Positions 17,492 to 26,084 of a stretch of DNA of 64,000 nt are shown here, piece by piece; position 1 is the stretch's first letter, and each line of letters begins with the position of its first letter. Both the position numbers and the translations under genes were made by a program. The stretch lies in contig NZ_SLZF01000017.1 of assembly GCF_004341515.1 (NCBI RefSeq), forward strand, positions 1-64,000, given 5' to 3'. Below the pieces are notes generated by a model that did not search any database, was not told the DNA's origin, and worked only from the letters and a program-made list of their open reading frames with translations. This DNA is from Allobosea sp. BK604 (GTDB taxonomy: Bacteria; Pseudomonadota; Alphaproteobacteria; Rhizobiales; Beijerinckiaceae).

Positions 17492-18193
17492 TCAGACGGT
17501 GGCGAGGTCGGCTTCAGCCTCGATTCGCCCGGCGCGCAGGCGCACGGTGCGGTCGCAGGCGGCGGCGAGCGAGGAATCATGGGTGACGAGAACCAGCGTC
17601 GCGCCACGCTCGCGCCGGAGCGCGAAGATCAGGTCGACGATGGAGCGGCCGGTATTCTCGTCGAGATTGCCAGTCGGTTCGTCGGCGACCAGGATCGCCG
17701 GGTCGGGCGCGACGGCTCGCGCGATGGCGACGCGCTGCTGCTCGCCGCCGGAGAGCTGCGCCGGGTAATGATCCATGCGGGCGCCGAGCCCGACATTGCG
17801 CAGCTCGGCTTCGGCACGGGTAAAGGCATCGTTGGCGCCGGCGAGCTCCAGTGGCAGCGCGACATTCTCGCGCGCCGTCATGGTCGGCACCAGATGGAAG
17901 GACTGGAAGACGATGCCGATGCGGCGGCCGCGGAAGATTGCGAGCGCATCCTCGCCGAGCTGGCCGAGATCCTGGCCGGCGACCTTGACCAGGCCCGAAT
18001 CCGGGCGTTCCAGCCCGGCCATGGTCATCAGCAGGGTCGATTTGCCGGAGCCGGACGGGCCGACCATGCCGGTCGCCTCGCCGGCGGTCAGTGACAAAGA
18101 AACGCCCTTCAGGATATGGACGCGCGCGGCGCCACGCCCCAGACTAAGATGGACATCCTGCAATTCGATCGCCGGGGCCGGTACGTCGCTCAT
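17492..18193 (-). CDS. ybbA: ABC transporter ATP-binding protein, YbbA/LolD type
   Basis: A 233-residue ATPase driving the YbbP permease. All nucleotide-binding motifs are present: Walker A GPSGSGKST, Q-loop VFQSFHLVPTMTARENV, signature LSGGEQQRVAIARA, Walker B ILVADEPTGNLD and the switch His in LVTHDSSLA. This is the MacB/LolD/YbbA subgroup. I chose start MSDVPAPAIELQDV; an open frame 41 codons longer overlaps the divergent esterase gene. Confidence 0.94.
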   Translation of the reverse strand: MSDVPAPAIELQDVHLSLGRGAARVHILKGVSLSLTAGEATGMVGPSGSGKSTLLMTMAGLERPDSGLVKVAGQDLGQLGEDALAIFRGRRIGIVFQSFHLVPTMTARENVALPLELAGANDAFTRAEAELRNVGLGARMDHYPAQLSGGEQQRVAIARAVAPDPAILVADEPTGNLDENTGRSIVDLIFALRRERGATLVLVTHDSSLAAACDRTVRLRAGRIEAEADLATV

Positions 18194-18199
18194 CGCCAA

Positions 18200-18961
18200 A
18201 TGATCCTGACCTTCATCCAATCGCCCTCGCCCACTCGCACCGTATCGCGGCCCGAATGGGGCGGAAGCCAGTTGCGCCCCGTCGCCCGATATGGGCGCAT
18301 CGCCGCGCTTGTCCAATCTCTCGTTGCGGCTTTTGCGGCCGCGCTCGCGCTCATTTTATTGGCGAACGGCATGGCCCAGGCCCAGACCCCGCCGCGAACG
18401 TTCAAGCTGGTCGTGCTCGGCGACAGCCTCAGCGCCGGTTACAACCTGCCCGCCAATGCAGCCTTTCCCGCCGTGCTGGAGCAAGCCTTGCGCCAGAAGG
18501 GCATCGCGATCGAGATCGCCAATGCCGGCGTTTCCGGCGATACCGTGCAGGGCGGACTCGACCGGCTCGACTGGTCGGTGCCTGACGGGACGGACGGCGT
18601 CATCCTCGAGCTCGGCGCCAATGACGCGTTGCGCGGCTTCGATCCGGCCGCGACCGAAAAGGCGCTGGAGGAGATCATCACCCGGCTGAGGGCGCGCAAG
18701 ATCCCGGTGCTGCTCGCCGGCATGTATGCGCCGCGCAATCTCGGCTCCGACTATGCCACGCGCTATGACGGCATGTTCAAGGCGCTCGCCGACAAATACG
18801 GCCTCGTCTTCTATCCTTTCTTCCTCGACGGCATCGCAGGTGACCGCAAGCTGAACCAGCCGGATCTGCTGCATCCGACCGCGGAGGGCGTGCGCGTCAT
18901 CGTCGAGCGCATCCTGCCGACGGTCGAGCGCTTCCTGGAGACGCTGCGCACCCAACCCTGA
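18200..18961 (+). CDS. tesA: Periplasmic GDSL esterase (TesA/arylesterase type)
   Basis: SGNH hydrolase acting on acyl esters or thioesters in the periplasm. Blocks are clear: GDSLSAGYNLP (nucleophile Ser), NAGVSGDTVQGG, LELGANDALRG (oxyanion Asn) and DLLHPTAEG (Asp/His pair). The ATG at 18200 is only 6 bases from the divergent ybbA start, leaving no promoter. A TTG at 18272 gives MRPVARYGRIAAL and a textbook signal peptide ending GMAQAQ, with GGCGGAAG just upstream, and may be the real start. The tesA-ybbA-ybbP neighbourhood matches E. coli. Confidence 0.88.
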   Translation: MILTFIQSPSPTRTVSRPEWGGSQLRPVARYGRIAALVQSLVAAFAAALALILLANGMAQAQTPPRTFKLVVLGDSLSAGYNLPANAAFPAVLEQALRQKGIAIEIANAGVSGDTVQGGLDRLDWSVPDGTDGVILELGANDALRGFDPAATEKALEEIITRLRARKIPVLLAGMYAPRNLGSDYATRYDGMFKALADKYGLVFYPFFLDGIAGDRKLNQPDLLHPTAEGVRVIVERILPTVERFLETLRTQP

Positions 18962-19052
18962 TAGGCGTCATCGCGACGTCGCCGCCTTCCGGCTCGAATT
19001 TCGCTTTCACCTCGTGGCGCCGGGGCGCGCCTTTCTCTGGAGTTGCATTGTC

Positions 19053-20108
19053 ATGAACTACCGCCGTCTCGGGCGCACCGATCTCAAGGTTTCGGCAATT
19101 TGCCTGGGAACCATGACCTGGGGTCAACAGAACACCGAAGCCGAAGGCCATGCGCAAATGGATTACGCGCTCGACCAGGGCGTGAATTTCTTCGACACGG
19201 CCGAGCTCTACTCGATCCCGCCCAGGCCGGAGACACAGGGCGCGACCGAGACGATCATCGGCAACTGGTTCAAGGCGCGCGGCAATCGCGACAAGGTGAT
19301 CCTCGCCAGCAAGGTCGTCGGCCGTGGCAGCAATACCTGGTTCCGCGACGATGGCGGTCCGACCCGCGTTACCCGCAAGCAGATTGTCGAAGCGGTCGAC
19401 AAGAGCCTGAAGCGGCTGCAGACCGACTATATCGACCTCTACCAGCTGCATTTCCCGGAGCGGCCGATGCCCTGGGGCTCGAACCCGACCCGTTTCAACA
19501 AGGCCGCTTTCGAGCCACCGGCGGACGAGACTCCGATCGCCGAGCAGCTCGACGCCTTCGGCGAGATCATGAAGGCCGGCAAGATCCGCCATCTCGGCCT
19601 CTCCAACGAGAGCGCCTGGGGCACGATGACCTTCGTGCGCGATTCGGACACGCGCGGCACGCCGCGCGTCGTCTCGATCCAGAACGCCTACAACCTGCTG
19701 AACCGCACCTTCGAGACGGCGCTCGCCGAGATCGCGATGCGCGAGCAGGTCGGGCTGCTGGCCTATTCGCCGCTGGCGCAGGGCTATCTGACCGGCAAAT
19801 ATCTCGACGGCGCCCGCCCGGCCGGTGCCCGCACGACGCTGTTCGACCGCGGCCAGCGCTATGAGACCGTTGGTGCCGAAGAGGCGGTCAGGCGCTACGT
19901 CGGGCTCGCCAAGGAGACTGGGCTCGATCCGGCGCAAATGGCGCTCGCCTTCGTGACCGCGCGCCCGTTCGTGACCTCGAACATCATCGGCGCGACCTCA
20001 ATGGAACAATTGCGGATCGCCATCGGTTCGGCCCAGGTCACCATTTCGGCCGAACTCGAGACCAAGATCGACGCCATCCATCAGCAGGTGGGCAACCCCT
20101 GTCCCTGA
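19053..20108 (+). CDS. Aldo/keto reductase, Tas-like
   Basis: A 351-residue NADPH-dependent oxidoreductase of the AKR superfamily. Typical marks: MNYRRLGRTDLKVSAICLG, DQGVNFFDTAELYS with the catalytic Asp/Tyr pair, KVVG with the Lys, DLYQLHFPERPMPWG with the His, and the cofactor end VTSNIIGATSMEQL. Tas and its relatives reduce small aldehydes or ketones; the substrate is unknown. Start chosen at the ATG preceded by TGGAG. A dispersed repeat begins at its stop codon. Confidence 0.92.
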   Translation: MNYRRLGRTDLKVSAICLGTMTWGQQNTEAEGHAQMDYALDQGVNFFDTAELYSIPPRPETQGATETIIGNWFKARGNRDKVILASKVVGRGSNTWFRDDGGPTRVTRKQIVEAVDKSLKRLQTDYIDLYQLHFPERPMPWGSNPTRFNKAAFEPPADETPIAEQLDAFGEIMKAGKIRHLGLSNESAWGTMTFVRDSDTRGTPRVVSIQNAYNLLNRTFETALAEIAMREQVGLLAYSPLAQGYLTGKYLDGARPAGARTTLFDRGQRYETVGAEEAVRRYVGLAKETGLDPAQMALAFVTARPFVTSNIIGATSMEQLRIAIGSAQVTISAELETKIDAIHQQVGNPCP

Positions 20109-20250
20109 GACCACTTGATACTTGTGCTGGCGTGGCCGTCTGACGCGGCTGTCTGCGCTTCCGGTGCTCACGGACCGATGTCCGATCCGCTCCGGCTCCA
20201 GATCATCGGACCGGATGGCCGGCCCACGCCAGCGAAGTCTCAAGCGATCC
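20108..20250. repeat. Dispersed 140-base repeat with a CGGAC hairpin (copy 1)
   Basis: Aligns over about 140 bases with 59017-59160. Both share ctgtctg.gcttccggtgctcacggac, a small CGGAC/GTCCG hairpin, ccgctccgg and a tail of the type ccagcgaa.tctcaa. Both start at the stop codon of the gene to the left. A fragment resembling the left arm is at 58065-58090. Confidence 0.7.
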
Positions 20251-20356
20251 CCAACCGTGCCTTTGGTCAGGCGCAGCCATCGGGGTCCGGATCCGGTTTT
20301 CCGGGCCTCGAAATTTTCGTCTCGCCAGAGTCACAAAAACTTGGCACTGATTCGGA

Positions 20357-20935
20357 ATGCCGAGGCTGTTCACAGCTCTGGAAATTCCCGCCGAGGTCGC
20401 CTCGGCGCTGACGCTGCACCGGGGCGGGCTCATCGGTGCGCGCTGGATCGAGCCGGCCGATTATCACATCACCTTGCGCTTCCTGGGTGATGTCGACCGG
20501 CGCATGGCCCATGATGTCGACAGCTTCCTGAGCGATCTGCAGGCGGAGCCCTTCGAGGTGACGCTCGATGCGCTCGGCAGTTTCGGCGGCGACAGGCCGC
20601 GCGCCGTCTTCGCCCGGGCCCAGCCCTCTGCGCGCTTGAGCGAACTGCAGGGCGATCTCGAACGGCTGATGCGCCGGCTCGGCCTGCCGCCCGAGGCGCG
20701 CAAATTCGTGCCGCATGTCACCCTGGCGCGGCTGCGCGACACCTCGCCGGTCGATGTCGCGCATTATCTCGCGATGCATCCGATCGTCCGGCCGATCAGC
20801 TTCACGGCGCGGCGATTCGCGCTGATGTCCTCGCGCGATTCGATCGGCGGTGGGCCTTATGTCCTCGAAGCGGCCTACCCGCTCGGACCGTCCTACCCGA
20901 ATCGCCTCTATCGCAATGATTTCCAGCGGAGATGA
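20357..20935 (+). CDS. thpR: RNA 2',3'-cyclic phosphodiesterase (ThpR/LigT family)
   Basis: A 192-residue 2H phosphoesterase that opens 2',3'-cyclic phosphate ends, historically called 2'-5' RNA ligase. Both catalytic HxTx motifs are present: HITLRFLGDVD near residue 38 and HVTLARL near residue 118, at the usual spacing. Start MPRLFTALEIP fits the family. Its stop overlaps the phhB start (ATGA), implying translational coupling, although the two functions are unrelated. Confidence 0.92.
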   Translation: MPRLFTALEIPAEVASALTLHRGGLIGARWIEPADYHITLRFLGDVDRRMAHDVDSFLSDLQAEPFEVTLDALGSFGGDRPRAVFARAQPSARLSELQGDLERLMRRLGLPPEARKFVPHVTLARLRDTSPVDVAHYLAMHPIVRPISFTARRFALMSSRDSIGGGPYVLEAAYPLGPSYPNRLYRNDFQRR

Positions 20936-21225
20936 TGATCATGCCCAAGCGACTGAGTGCCGAGGCTCGCGACGAGGCGCTGGTGACGCTGACGGGCTGG
21001 AAGCTCGCCGAAGGGCGTGAGGCATTGACGAAACGCTTCGTCTTCCGCGATTTCAACGAGGCCTTCGGCTGGATGACCCGGGTCGCGCTGGTGGCCGAGA
21101 AAATGGACCATCATCCCGAATGGTCGAATGTCTACCGCACCGTGGAAGTCACGCTGGCGACGCATGATGCCGGCGGTCTGACCGAGCTCGACGTCAAGCT
21201 CGCACGGGCGATGGACGCGATCTAG
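20932..21225 (+). CDS. phhB: Pterin-4a-carbinolamine dehydratase
   Basis: Dehydrates 4a-hydroxytetrahydrobiopterin, recycling the cofactor of aromatic amino acid hydroxylases. It has 97 residues with the signature FVFRDFNEAFGWMTRVALVAEKMDHHPEWSN..., which includes the catalytic histidine pair and Pro-Glu-Trp, and VTLATHDAGGLTELD. No phenylalanine hydroxylase lies nearby. ATGs at 20932, 20935 and 20941 are all possible. Its stop codon TAG is the first three bases of a dispersed repeat. Confidence 0.93.
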   Translation: MMIMPKRLSAEARDEALVTLTGWKLAEGREALTKRFVFRDFNEAFGWMTRVALVAEKMDHHPEWSNVYRTVEVTLATHDAGGLTELDVKLARAMDAI

Positions 21226-21327
21226 CGCATTCCGCGTTTCTTCGAACCGCGACCATGCTCTAGGTTTTTGTTTTATCGCATTTTCTTCTCGCGGACCGGT
21301 GCCCACTCCGCTCGAAAATGCTCTAGC
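21223..21327. repeat. Dispersed palindrome, TAGAGCATTTTC family (long form)
   Basis: Starts tagcgcattccgcgtttctt, continues through an accgcgaccatgctctagg block and an AT-rich gtttttgttttatcgc core, and ends ctcgaaaatgctctag. Its terminal arms are inverted. Other copies: 24041, 36176 (two), 39642 and 59903. It supplies the TAG stop of phhB. Confidence 0.85.
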
Positions 21328-21392
21328 TCCTCGTTTTCGCATCGGCATTGCCCGGAAACCGCGATCCACGTTTTCGGGCCGATGCGCTGGCG

Positions 21393-22574
21393 CTATCGCA
21401 GCCCGTTCTGAGCGTTTTCGCCCTTGTTCCAGGCTGCGACGCGGCGCGCGATGCCGGGCGGCAGGCGCTTGGCTGCGCTCTTCAGCGCCGGGCGCCAGTG
21501 CTGAATGCCGAGGCCGCAGACCAGCCTGCCCTTCAGGGAGAGCGGCAGCAGCAGGTCGGTGACGCCGACCTGGCCGTCGGCATGTTCGAGCTTGTAGGCG
21601 TCGGCCGGTGCCAGCAGGTCGAAGATCGTATTGTCGCGCGCCCTCGCGCTGGCGAAGCTATGATGCACCAGCATTTTCCCGACGCCGCCGCGCTCATGGT
21701 CGGGATGGGTCGCGATGACATGGCCGAAGCTGCGGCCCTTGCAGTCGAGCGAAAGGTCGATGCCGATCGGCACGCCGTTGCAATGGATCGACGAGATGCG
21801 CAGCGAGGTGCCGCCGGCGGCATCGCCGGCGAAATCCCTGAAGAAGGCGCTGAAGCGCGGGTCATCGACCGTCGGGGCGATGATGCCGTGGCGCGTCAGC
21901 GAGGCCTGTTTCATCGCCACCGCGGCGCTGGCGAGAAGGGCGGCCTCGGGGCCGGGCGCCGGCGTGTGGAAGCTGATCGCACCGCGTTCCTCCAGCCGGC
22001 GCAGACGACGGCGATGGTTCGAGCGCTCGCGCGACGGATAGGCCAGGCTCGGGCCCTTTTCGCCGACACGCCAGGCGAGATCGGCGAAGGGCGCCTCGAG
22101 CTGCTCGCTGCGTTGCGCATCGTCGAGCAGGCCGGAGCGCGCGAGCACCGAATCGGCGCGCAGCTTGCGTGCCTCGAACAGGTCGGCATGGAGCATGCGG
22201 ACGGCGCGCCAGCCGCTCTGCAGCAGGGTATCGCCATCTTCCTCCTCGACCAGCACGTCGCCGAACTGCGCCACCGGGATGCCCATGAAGCGCAAGGTGT
22301 CGAGGCTGCAGCGGCGCTGGCGAATCAGCGGCCAGACCATGACGAGCCGGCCGTGGCGGCGCAGCGTGACGATGCTGAGCGCGCTGTGCCGGTCGAGATA
22401 ATGCTCTGCCCAGTGCCGCAGGAAGACATGGCTCTGGAAGACCTGCTGCGGCAGGGCAGCGCGCTCGAAGAGCGCATCCCATTCCTGGCGCAGCGCAAGG
22501 AAGCCCTCGAGATCCCGGATGAGACCGATCGTGATCGCGCCGTCGATAGCGAACGGAACCCGCGTCTTCGGCAT
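21393..22574 (-). CDS. BioF2-like (FemAB/CelD-type) GNAT acetyltransferase
   Basis: A 393-residue protein of the double-GNAT BioF2-like group. An N-terminal half (RDLEGFLALRQEWDALFERA, VFQSHVFLRHWAEHYLDRHSAL, LRFMGIPVAQFGDVLVEE) is followed by the typical C-terminal domain (RSNHRRRLRRLEERGAISF, IGIDLSLDCKGRSFGHVIATHPDHERGG, FDLLAPADAYKLEHADG). Homologues sit in exopolysaccharide or cellulose loci, but none is seen here. It starts 1 base after the stop of the gene before it, so the two are one translational unit. Substrate unknown. Confidence 0.82.
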   Translation of the reverse strand: MPKTRVPFAIDGAITIGLIRDLEGFLALRQEWDALFERAALPQQVFQSHVFLRHWAEHYLDRHSALSIVTLRRHGRLVMVWPLIRQRRCSLDTLRFMGIPVAQFGDVLVEEEDGDTLLQSGWRAVRMLHADLFEARKLRADSVLARSGLLDDAQRSEQLEAPFADLAWRVGEKGPSLAYPSRERSNHRRRLRRLEERGAISFHTPAPGPEAALLASAAVAMKQASLTRHGIIAPTVDDPRFSAFFRDFAGDAAGGTSLRISSIHCNGVPIGIDLSLDCKGRSFGHVIATHPDHERGGVGKMLVHHSFASARARDNTIFDLLAPADAYKLEHADGQVGVTDLLLPLSLKGRLVCGLGIQHWRPALKSAAKRLPPGIARRVAAWNKGENAQNGLR

Positions 22575-22575
22575 G

Positions 22576-23211
22576 TCAGGCTCCCGCCCGCAGATGCGAA
22601 AGCAGCCGTCTTGTGCCGGCGAGGGGGAAGCGCGCGAGGTAGGGCAGCAGCAGGAGCGGGTGGCGCGCGGCGAAGGGCGCGTCGTGCTCGACCATATGGC
22701 GGATCGCCAGCACCGGCAGCGGCGCGCGCAGCGGCCGGAACTCGGGGTTCCACAGGCCGGGCGCCTCCGAATCGAGATGCATCAGGCCGATCATGCGGTT
22801 GCGCCGCAGCGAGTAGAATTTGTGCCGGTTCTGGACACGCTGGAGCATCGCGACACCGGCAGGGCTCGCGCAAGCCGGGAAGCCGACGATGACGGTGCGG
22901 AAATGCTGCATCGTCGCCTTGGCGGGGATCGCGTCCAGCTCGGCGAAGCTGCGGCGAATCAGCGCAAAGGCCGCGTCCTCGTCTTCCGGGCCGGCCTGCG
23001 AGATCGCAAGGCGGGCGGTGTCGAGCTTGGCCGCCTGGCGGGTGAAGGGGCAGACGGCGCCGGTGCGGCCGAGATCGGCATGGGTGCTCATCAGATAGCT
23101 CTCGACCCAACCGAGCAGGGTGGAGAGGGCGCCGCCACTCAGATCGGTGCTGCGCGCACGCGCCTCGGCCAGCGTCATCAGCTCCGGTTCGGTGGTCGCA
23201 GGCTCGGCCAT
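22576..23211 (-). CDS. Unassigned conserved-looking protein with a VCPF motif
   Basis: 211 residues. I do not recognise a firm family; the central LGRTGAVCPFTRQAAKLDTA recalls DUF6875-type proteins, but that is from memory. Other features are a charged helix (GPEDEDAAFALIRRSFAELDA), a hydrophobic TVIVGFPAC and an Arg-rich C-terminus (RRLLSHLRAGA). No signal peptide and no clear membrane segment. It is coupled to the BioF2-like acetyltransferase (1-base gap), so it probably supplies or modifies that enzyme's substrate, which is inference. There is room for a promoter upstream. Confidence 0.7.
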   Translation of the reverse strand: MAEPATTEPELMTLAEARARSTDLSGGALSTLLGWVESYLMSTHADLGRTGAVCPFTRQAAKLDTARLAISQAGPEDEDAAFALIRRSFAELDAIPAKATMQHFRTVIVGFPACASPAGVAMLQRVQNRHKFYSLRRNRMIGLMHLDSEAPGLWNPEFRPLRAPLPVLAIRHMVEHDAPFAARHPLLLLPYLARFPLAGTRRLLSHLRAGA

Positions 23212-23287
23212 GGATGCACGCTCTGGTTGATCAAGCGTGAGGGGTAGCAGGATGTCGTTAGGGAAGAATTGATGGCGGTTGGCGCGC

Positions 23288-24031
23288 TCAAGGCTCGCCG
23301 TTAGGATTCTGGAAAGAATGAGCCCAGCCGCAGCTCCTCAGGGCCTGATGCATATGCGGCGGCGGTGGCGCCTCGACATGAACAGGCTCGCGCTTGCGAT
23401 AGAGCGGCACCGTGACGGCACGGGCATGAAGCTGGAGGCCTGGCCCGCCATCCCGTGGGGTGGTGCCGTAGATTTCGTCGCCCAGCATCGGCCAGCCCGA
23501 GGCTGCGCAATGTACGCGCAATTGATGGGTGCGGCCGGTCAGCGGCTCGAGCTCGAGCCAGGAGAGGCCAGCGTCGCGGCCGCACACGCGGTAACGCGTC
23601 TTGGAGGGCAGACCGGCGGGATCGACCTTCATCCACCAGCCGCGCTCGGGCGAGCGCTTGCCGAGCGGGAGGTCGATCAGGCCTTCGTCGTCGCTGGGGC
23701 CGCCTTCGACGATCGCCCAATAGGACTTGCCGATCTTGCCGTCGCGGAACAATTGATTCAGTTCGGCCATGGCGCGCGGATGGCGGCCGAGCACGAGGCA
23801 GCCGGAGGTATCCTTGTCGAGCCGGTGCGCCGCTTCCGGCCGGCGCGGCAGGCCGAAGCGCAGCGTGTCGAGATGGTCGGTGAGGACGGGGATGACGCGG
23901 CCGCGCGCCTGCGGGCCGCGATGGACCGGCAGGCCGGCGGGCTTGTCGACGACCAGCATCATTGCGTCGCGGTAAAGCAGCGGAACAGGCGGCGCTTCGC
24001 GCGAATTTGCTGGTTGATCGGCAGCGGTCAT
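23288..24031 (-). CDS. RluA-family RNA pseudouridine synthase
   Basis: Converts uridine to pseudouridine in rRNA or tRNA. It has 247 residues without an S4 domain. The catalytic motif AHRLDKDTSGCLVLGR carries the essential Asp; DAMMLVVDKPAGLPVHRGP precedes it and LEPLTGRTHQLRVHCAASGWPMLGDEIYG follows, all in family order. The short form resembles RluA/TruC-type enzymes; target sites cannot be deduced. A dispersed repeat lies 10 bases upstream of the ATG, between it and divergent ftsY. Confidence 0.92.
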   Translation of the reverse strand: MTAADQPANSREAPPVPLLYRDAMMLVVDKPAGLPVHRGPQARGRVIPVLTDHLDTLRFGLPRRPEAAHRLDKDTSGCLVLGRHPRAMAELNQLFRDGKIGKSYWAIVEGGPSDDEGLIDLPLGKRSPERGWWMKVDPAGLPSKTRYRVCGRDAGLSWLELEPLTGRTHQLRVHCAASGWPMLGDEIYGTTPRDGGPGLQLHARAVTVPLYRKREPVHVEAPPPPHMHQALRSCGWAHSFQNPNGEP

Positions 24032-24040
24032 GGCATTGCG

Positions 24041-24140
24041 CTAGAGCATGTTCCGCAGAAGTGGAACCTACTTTTGCGATAGGACCATGCTCAAGATATT
24101 GATCTTGCGCGAATTCTGATCGTTCGACCGGTATCGGCCG
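24041..24140. repeat. Dispersed palindrome, TAGAGCATTTTC family (diverged copy)
   Basis: Starts ctagagcatgttccgcagaa and includes accatgctcaag and gaccggtatcgg, matching the blocks of the 21223 copy with more changes. It lies in the divergent promoter region between the pseudouridine synthase and ftsY, an unusual place for the family. Confidence 0.55.
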
Positions 24141-24210
24141 AATGGAAGGCGCGCAAAGGCGAGACGGCGAGGCGACCGCCAAGGTGGCGCGCCGGCCAAC
24201 AGGACGAGCG

Positions 24211-25407
24211 ATGAGCGAGAACGAACCGAAGAAGCGCGGCTTCTTTTCGAGGCTCTTCGGGCTGGAGCAGGAAGAGCCGAAGCCGGCCCCCGAGAGTGAG
24301 GCCGAGACTCCGGTCACCGCGCCTGATCTGGCTTCGGAAGCTGCGCCCGAGCCGGAACCCGAGGCGCCGCTCGCACCCGAGGTCCTGATGGGCGAGGCCG
24401 CGCCGCTGCCTTTCGCGCCGCCTGAGCCCGAGCCTGAGCCGGAACCGCCTGCGCCAGCCCCTCTTCAGGTGGCCCAGCCAAAGCGGAGCTGGTGGCGGCG
24501 GCTGACCGAGGGCCTGTCGCGCACCTCCTCGGCGCTGGCGACCGGCATCTCCGACCTGTTCACCAAGCGCAAGCTGGATGCGGATACGCTCGAGGATCTG
24601 GAGGACATCCTGATCCAGGCCGATCTCGGCATCGCCACCTCCGCTCGCATCGCCAAGGCGGTCGGCGAGGGGCGCTACGACAAGCAGATCGAGCCGGAGG
24701 AGGTGAAGACCATCCTCGCCCGCGAGGTCGAGAGCATCCTGACGCCGGTGGCCATCCCGCTCGCGATCGACGCCACGAAAAAGCCGTTCGTGATCCTGAT
24801 GGTCGGCGTCAATGGCTCAGGCAAGACCACGACGATCGGCAAGCTCGCGGCGAAATTCCGCGCCGAGGGCAAGAGCGTGATGCTGGCGGCGGGCGACACC
24901 TTTCGCGCGGCGGCGATCGAGCAGCTCAAGGTCTGGGGCCAGCGCACCGGCGCCGAGGTCGTCTCGGGCCAGCAGGGCGCGGATGCGGCCGGTCTCGCCT
25001 TCGAGGCGCTGCAGAAGGCCAAGGCTGACGGCACCGACATCCTGCTGATCGACACCGCCGGCCGGCTGCAGAACAAGACCGGGCTGATGGACGAGCTCGC
25101 CAAGGTGGTCAGGGTCATCCGCAAGCTCGATCCCGAAGCACCGCATGTCGCGCTGCTCGTGCTCGATGCGACTGTCGGCCAGAACGCGATCTCGCAGGTC
25201 GAGGCCTTCCAGGAGACGGCGGGCGTGACCGGTCTTGTCATGACCAAGCTCGACGGCACGGCCCGCGGCGGTATCCTCGTCGCGCTGGCGGCGAAGTTCG
25301 GCCTGCCCGTGCATTTCATCGGCGTTGGCGAGAGCGTCGATGATCTCGAACCATTTTCGGCCCGCGATTTCGCGCGTGCCGTCGCAGGGCTTGGAGAAGC
25401 GGCATGA
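24211..25407 (+). CDS. ftsY: Signal recognition particle receptor FtsY
   Basis: GTPase that docks SRP-ribosome complexes at the inner membrane. It has 398 residues. An acidic, Pro/Glu-rich A region (about 20-95, with a run of PEPE repeats) precedes the N domain (from about 100) and the G domain. GTPase motifs: GVNGSGKTTTIGKLA (about 200), DTFRAAAIEQL, DTAGRLQNKTGLMDEL, TKLDGTARGG and the closing PVHFIGVGESVDDLEPF. Start MSENEPKKRGFFSRLFGLE, with AGGACGAG upstream, keeps the amphipathic membrane-binding helix. It overlaps yciB by 4 bases. Confidence 0.97.
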   Translation: MSENEPKKRGFFSRLFGLEQEEPKPAPESEAETPVTAPDLASEAAPEPEPEAPLAPEVLMGEAAPLPFAPPEPEPEPEPPAPAPLQVAQPKRSWWRRLTEGLSRTSSALATGISDLFTKRKLDADTLEDLEDILIQADLGIATSARIAKAVGEGRYDKQIEPEEVKTILAREVESILTPVAIPLAIDATKKPFVILMVGVNGSGKTTTIGKLAAKFRAEGKSVMLAAGDTFRAAAIEQLKVWGQRTGAEVVSGQQGADAAGLAFEALQKAKADGTDILLIDTAGRLQNKTGLMDELAKVVRVIRKLDPEAPHVALLVLDATVGQNAISQVEAFQETAGVTGLVMTKLDGTARGGILVALAAKFGLPVHFIGVGESVDDLEPFSARDFARAVAGLGEAA

Positions 25408-26027
25408 GCGAAGGCGTGACGGTTCCGGCGCCGGGGAAGGGCGTCAATCCGCTGGTAAAGCTCGCGCTCGAATTCGGGCCGCTGGCGATCTTCTTCTTCG
25501 CCAATTCCTATGGCGACCGCCTGTTCGGCGTGGCCGAGGACCGGCGCATCTTCGTCGCGACCGGCATCTTCATCGGCGCCTCGCTGGTGGCGCTGGCGCT
25601 GTCGCGCGCCTTGCTCGGCTATCTGCCGCGCATGGCGATCGTCAACGCCATCGTCGTCACCGTTTTCGGCGGGCTGACCTTGGCGCTGGACGACGCCTTC
25701 TTCATCAAGGTGAAGCCGACCATCGTGAATGCGCTGTTCGGCTGCGTGCTGCTTGGAGGCTTGTTCTTCGGCCGCTCGCTATTGGCGCTGGTGCTGGAGA
25801 CGGTGCTGCAACTCGACGAGGAAGGCTGGCGCAAGCTGACCTTCCGCTGGGGCCTGTTCTTCTTCGTACTGGCGGCGCTGAACGAGATCGTCTGGCGCAC
25901 GCAGAGCCAGGATTTCTGGGTCGCCTTCAAGGTCTGGGGCGTGATGCCGCTGACCATGGCCTTCGCGCTGGCGCAGACACCCCTGATCCTGAAGCACGAA
26001 CTCAAGCCGGCCAAGGCGGGGGAATAG
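25404..26027 (+). CDS. yciB: Septation protein A family inner-membrane protein
   Basis: A 207-residue membrane protein (YciB/IspZ) with five or six hydrophobic segments. Family pieces: NPLVKLALEFGPLAIFFFANSYG, ATGIFIGASLVALALS, GGLTLALDDAFFIKVKPTIVNALFG and LTFRWGLFFFVLAALNEIVWR. YciB contributes to envelope integrity and interacts with division and elongation proteins. It is translationally coupled to ftsY (ATGA), a common alphaproteobacterial arrangement. Confidence 0.94.
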   Translation: MSEGVTVPAPGKGVNPLVKLALEFGPLAIFFFANSYGDRLFGVAEDRRIFVATGIFIGASLVALALSRALLGYLPRMAIVNAIVVTVFGGLTLALDDAFFIKVKPTIVNALFGCVLLGGLFFGRSLLALVLETVLQLDEEGWRKLTFRWGLFFFVLAALNEIVWRTQSQDFWVAFKVWGVMPLTMAFALAQTPLILKHELKPAKAGE

Positions 26028-26037
26028 CCCGCCCTTG

Positions 26038-26074
26038 CCATTTGGCATCAATTTTATTATTTGTTGCCAAATGG
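26038..26074 (+). promoter_or_regulatory. Inverted-repeat operator/promoter of the Xre-RES pair
   Basis: Perfect 10-bp arms CCATTTGGCA and TGCCAAATGG flank a 17-base AT-rich spacer containing tattat, a candidate -10. It ends 10 bases before the antitoxin ATG. Position and symmetry fit autorepression by the DNA-binding antitoxin, as known for Xre-RES systems. Confidence 0.7.
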
Positions 26075-26084
26075 AGATCGATCG

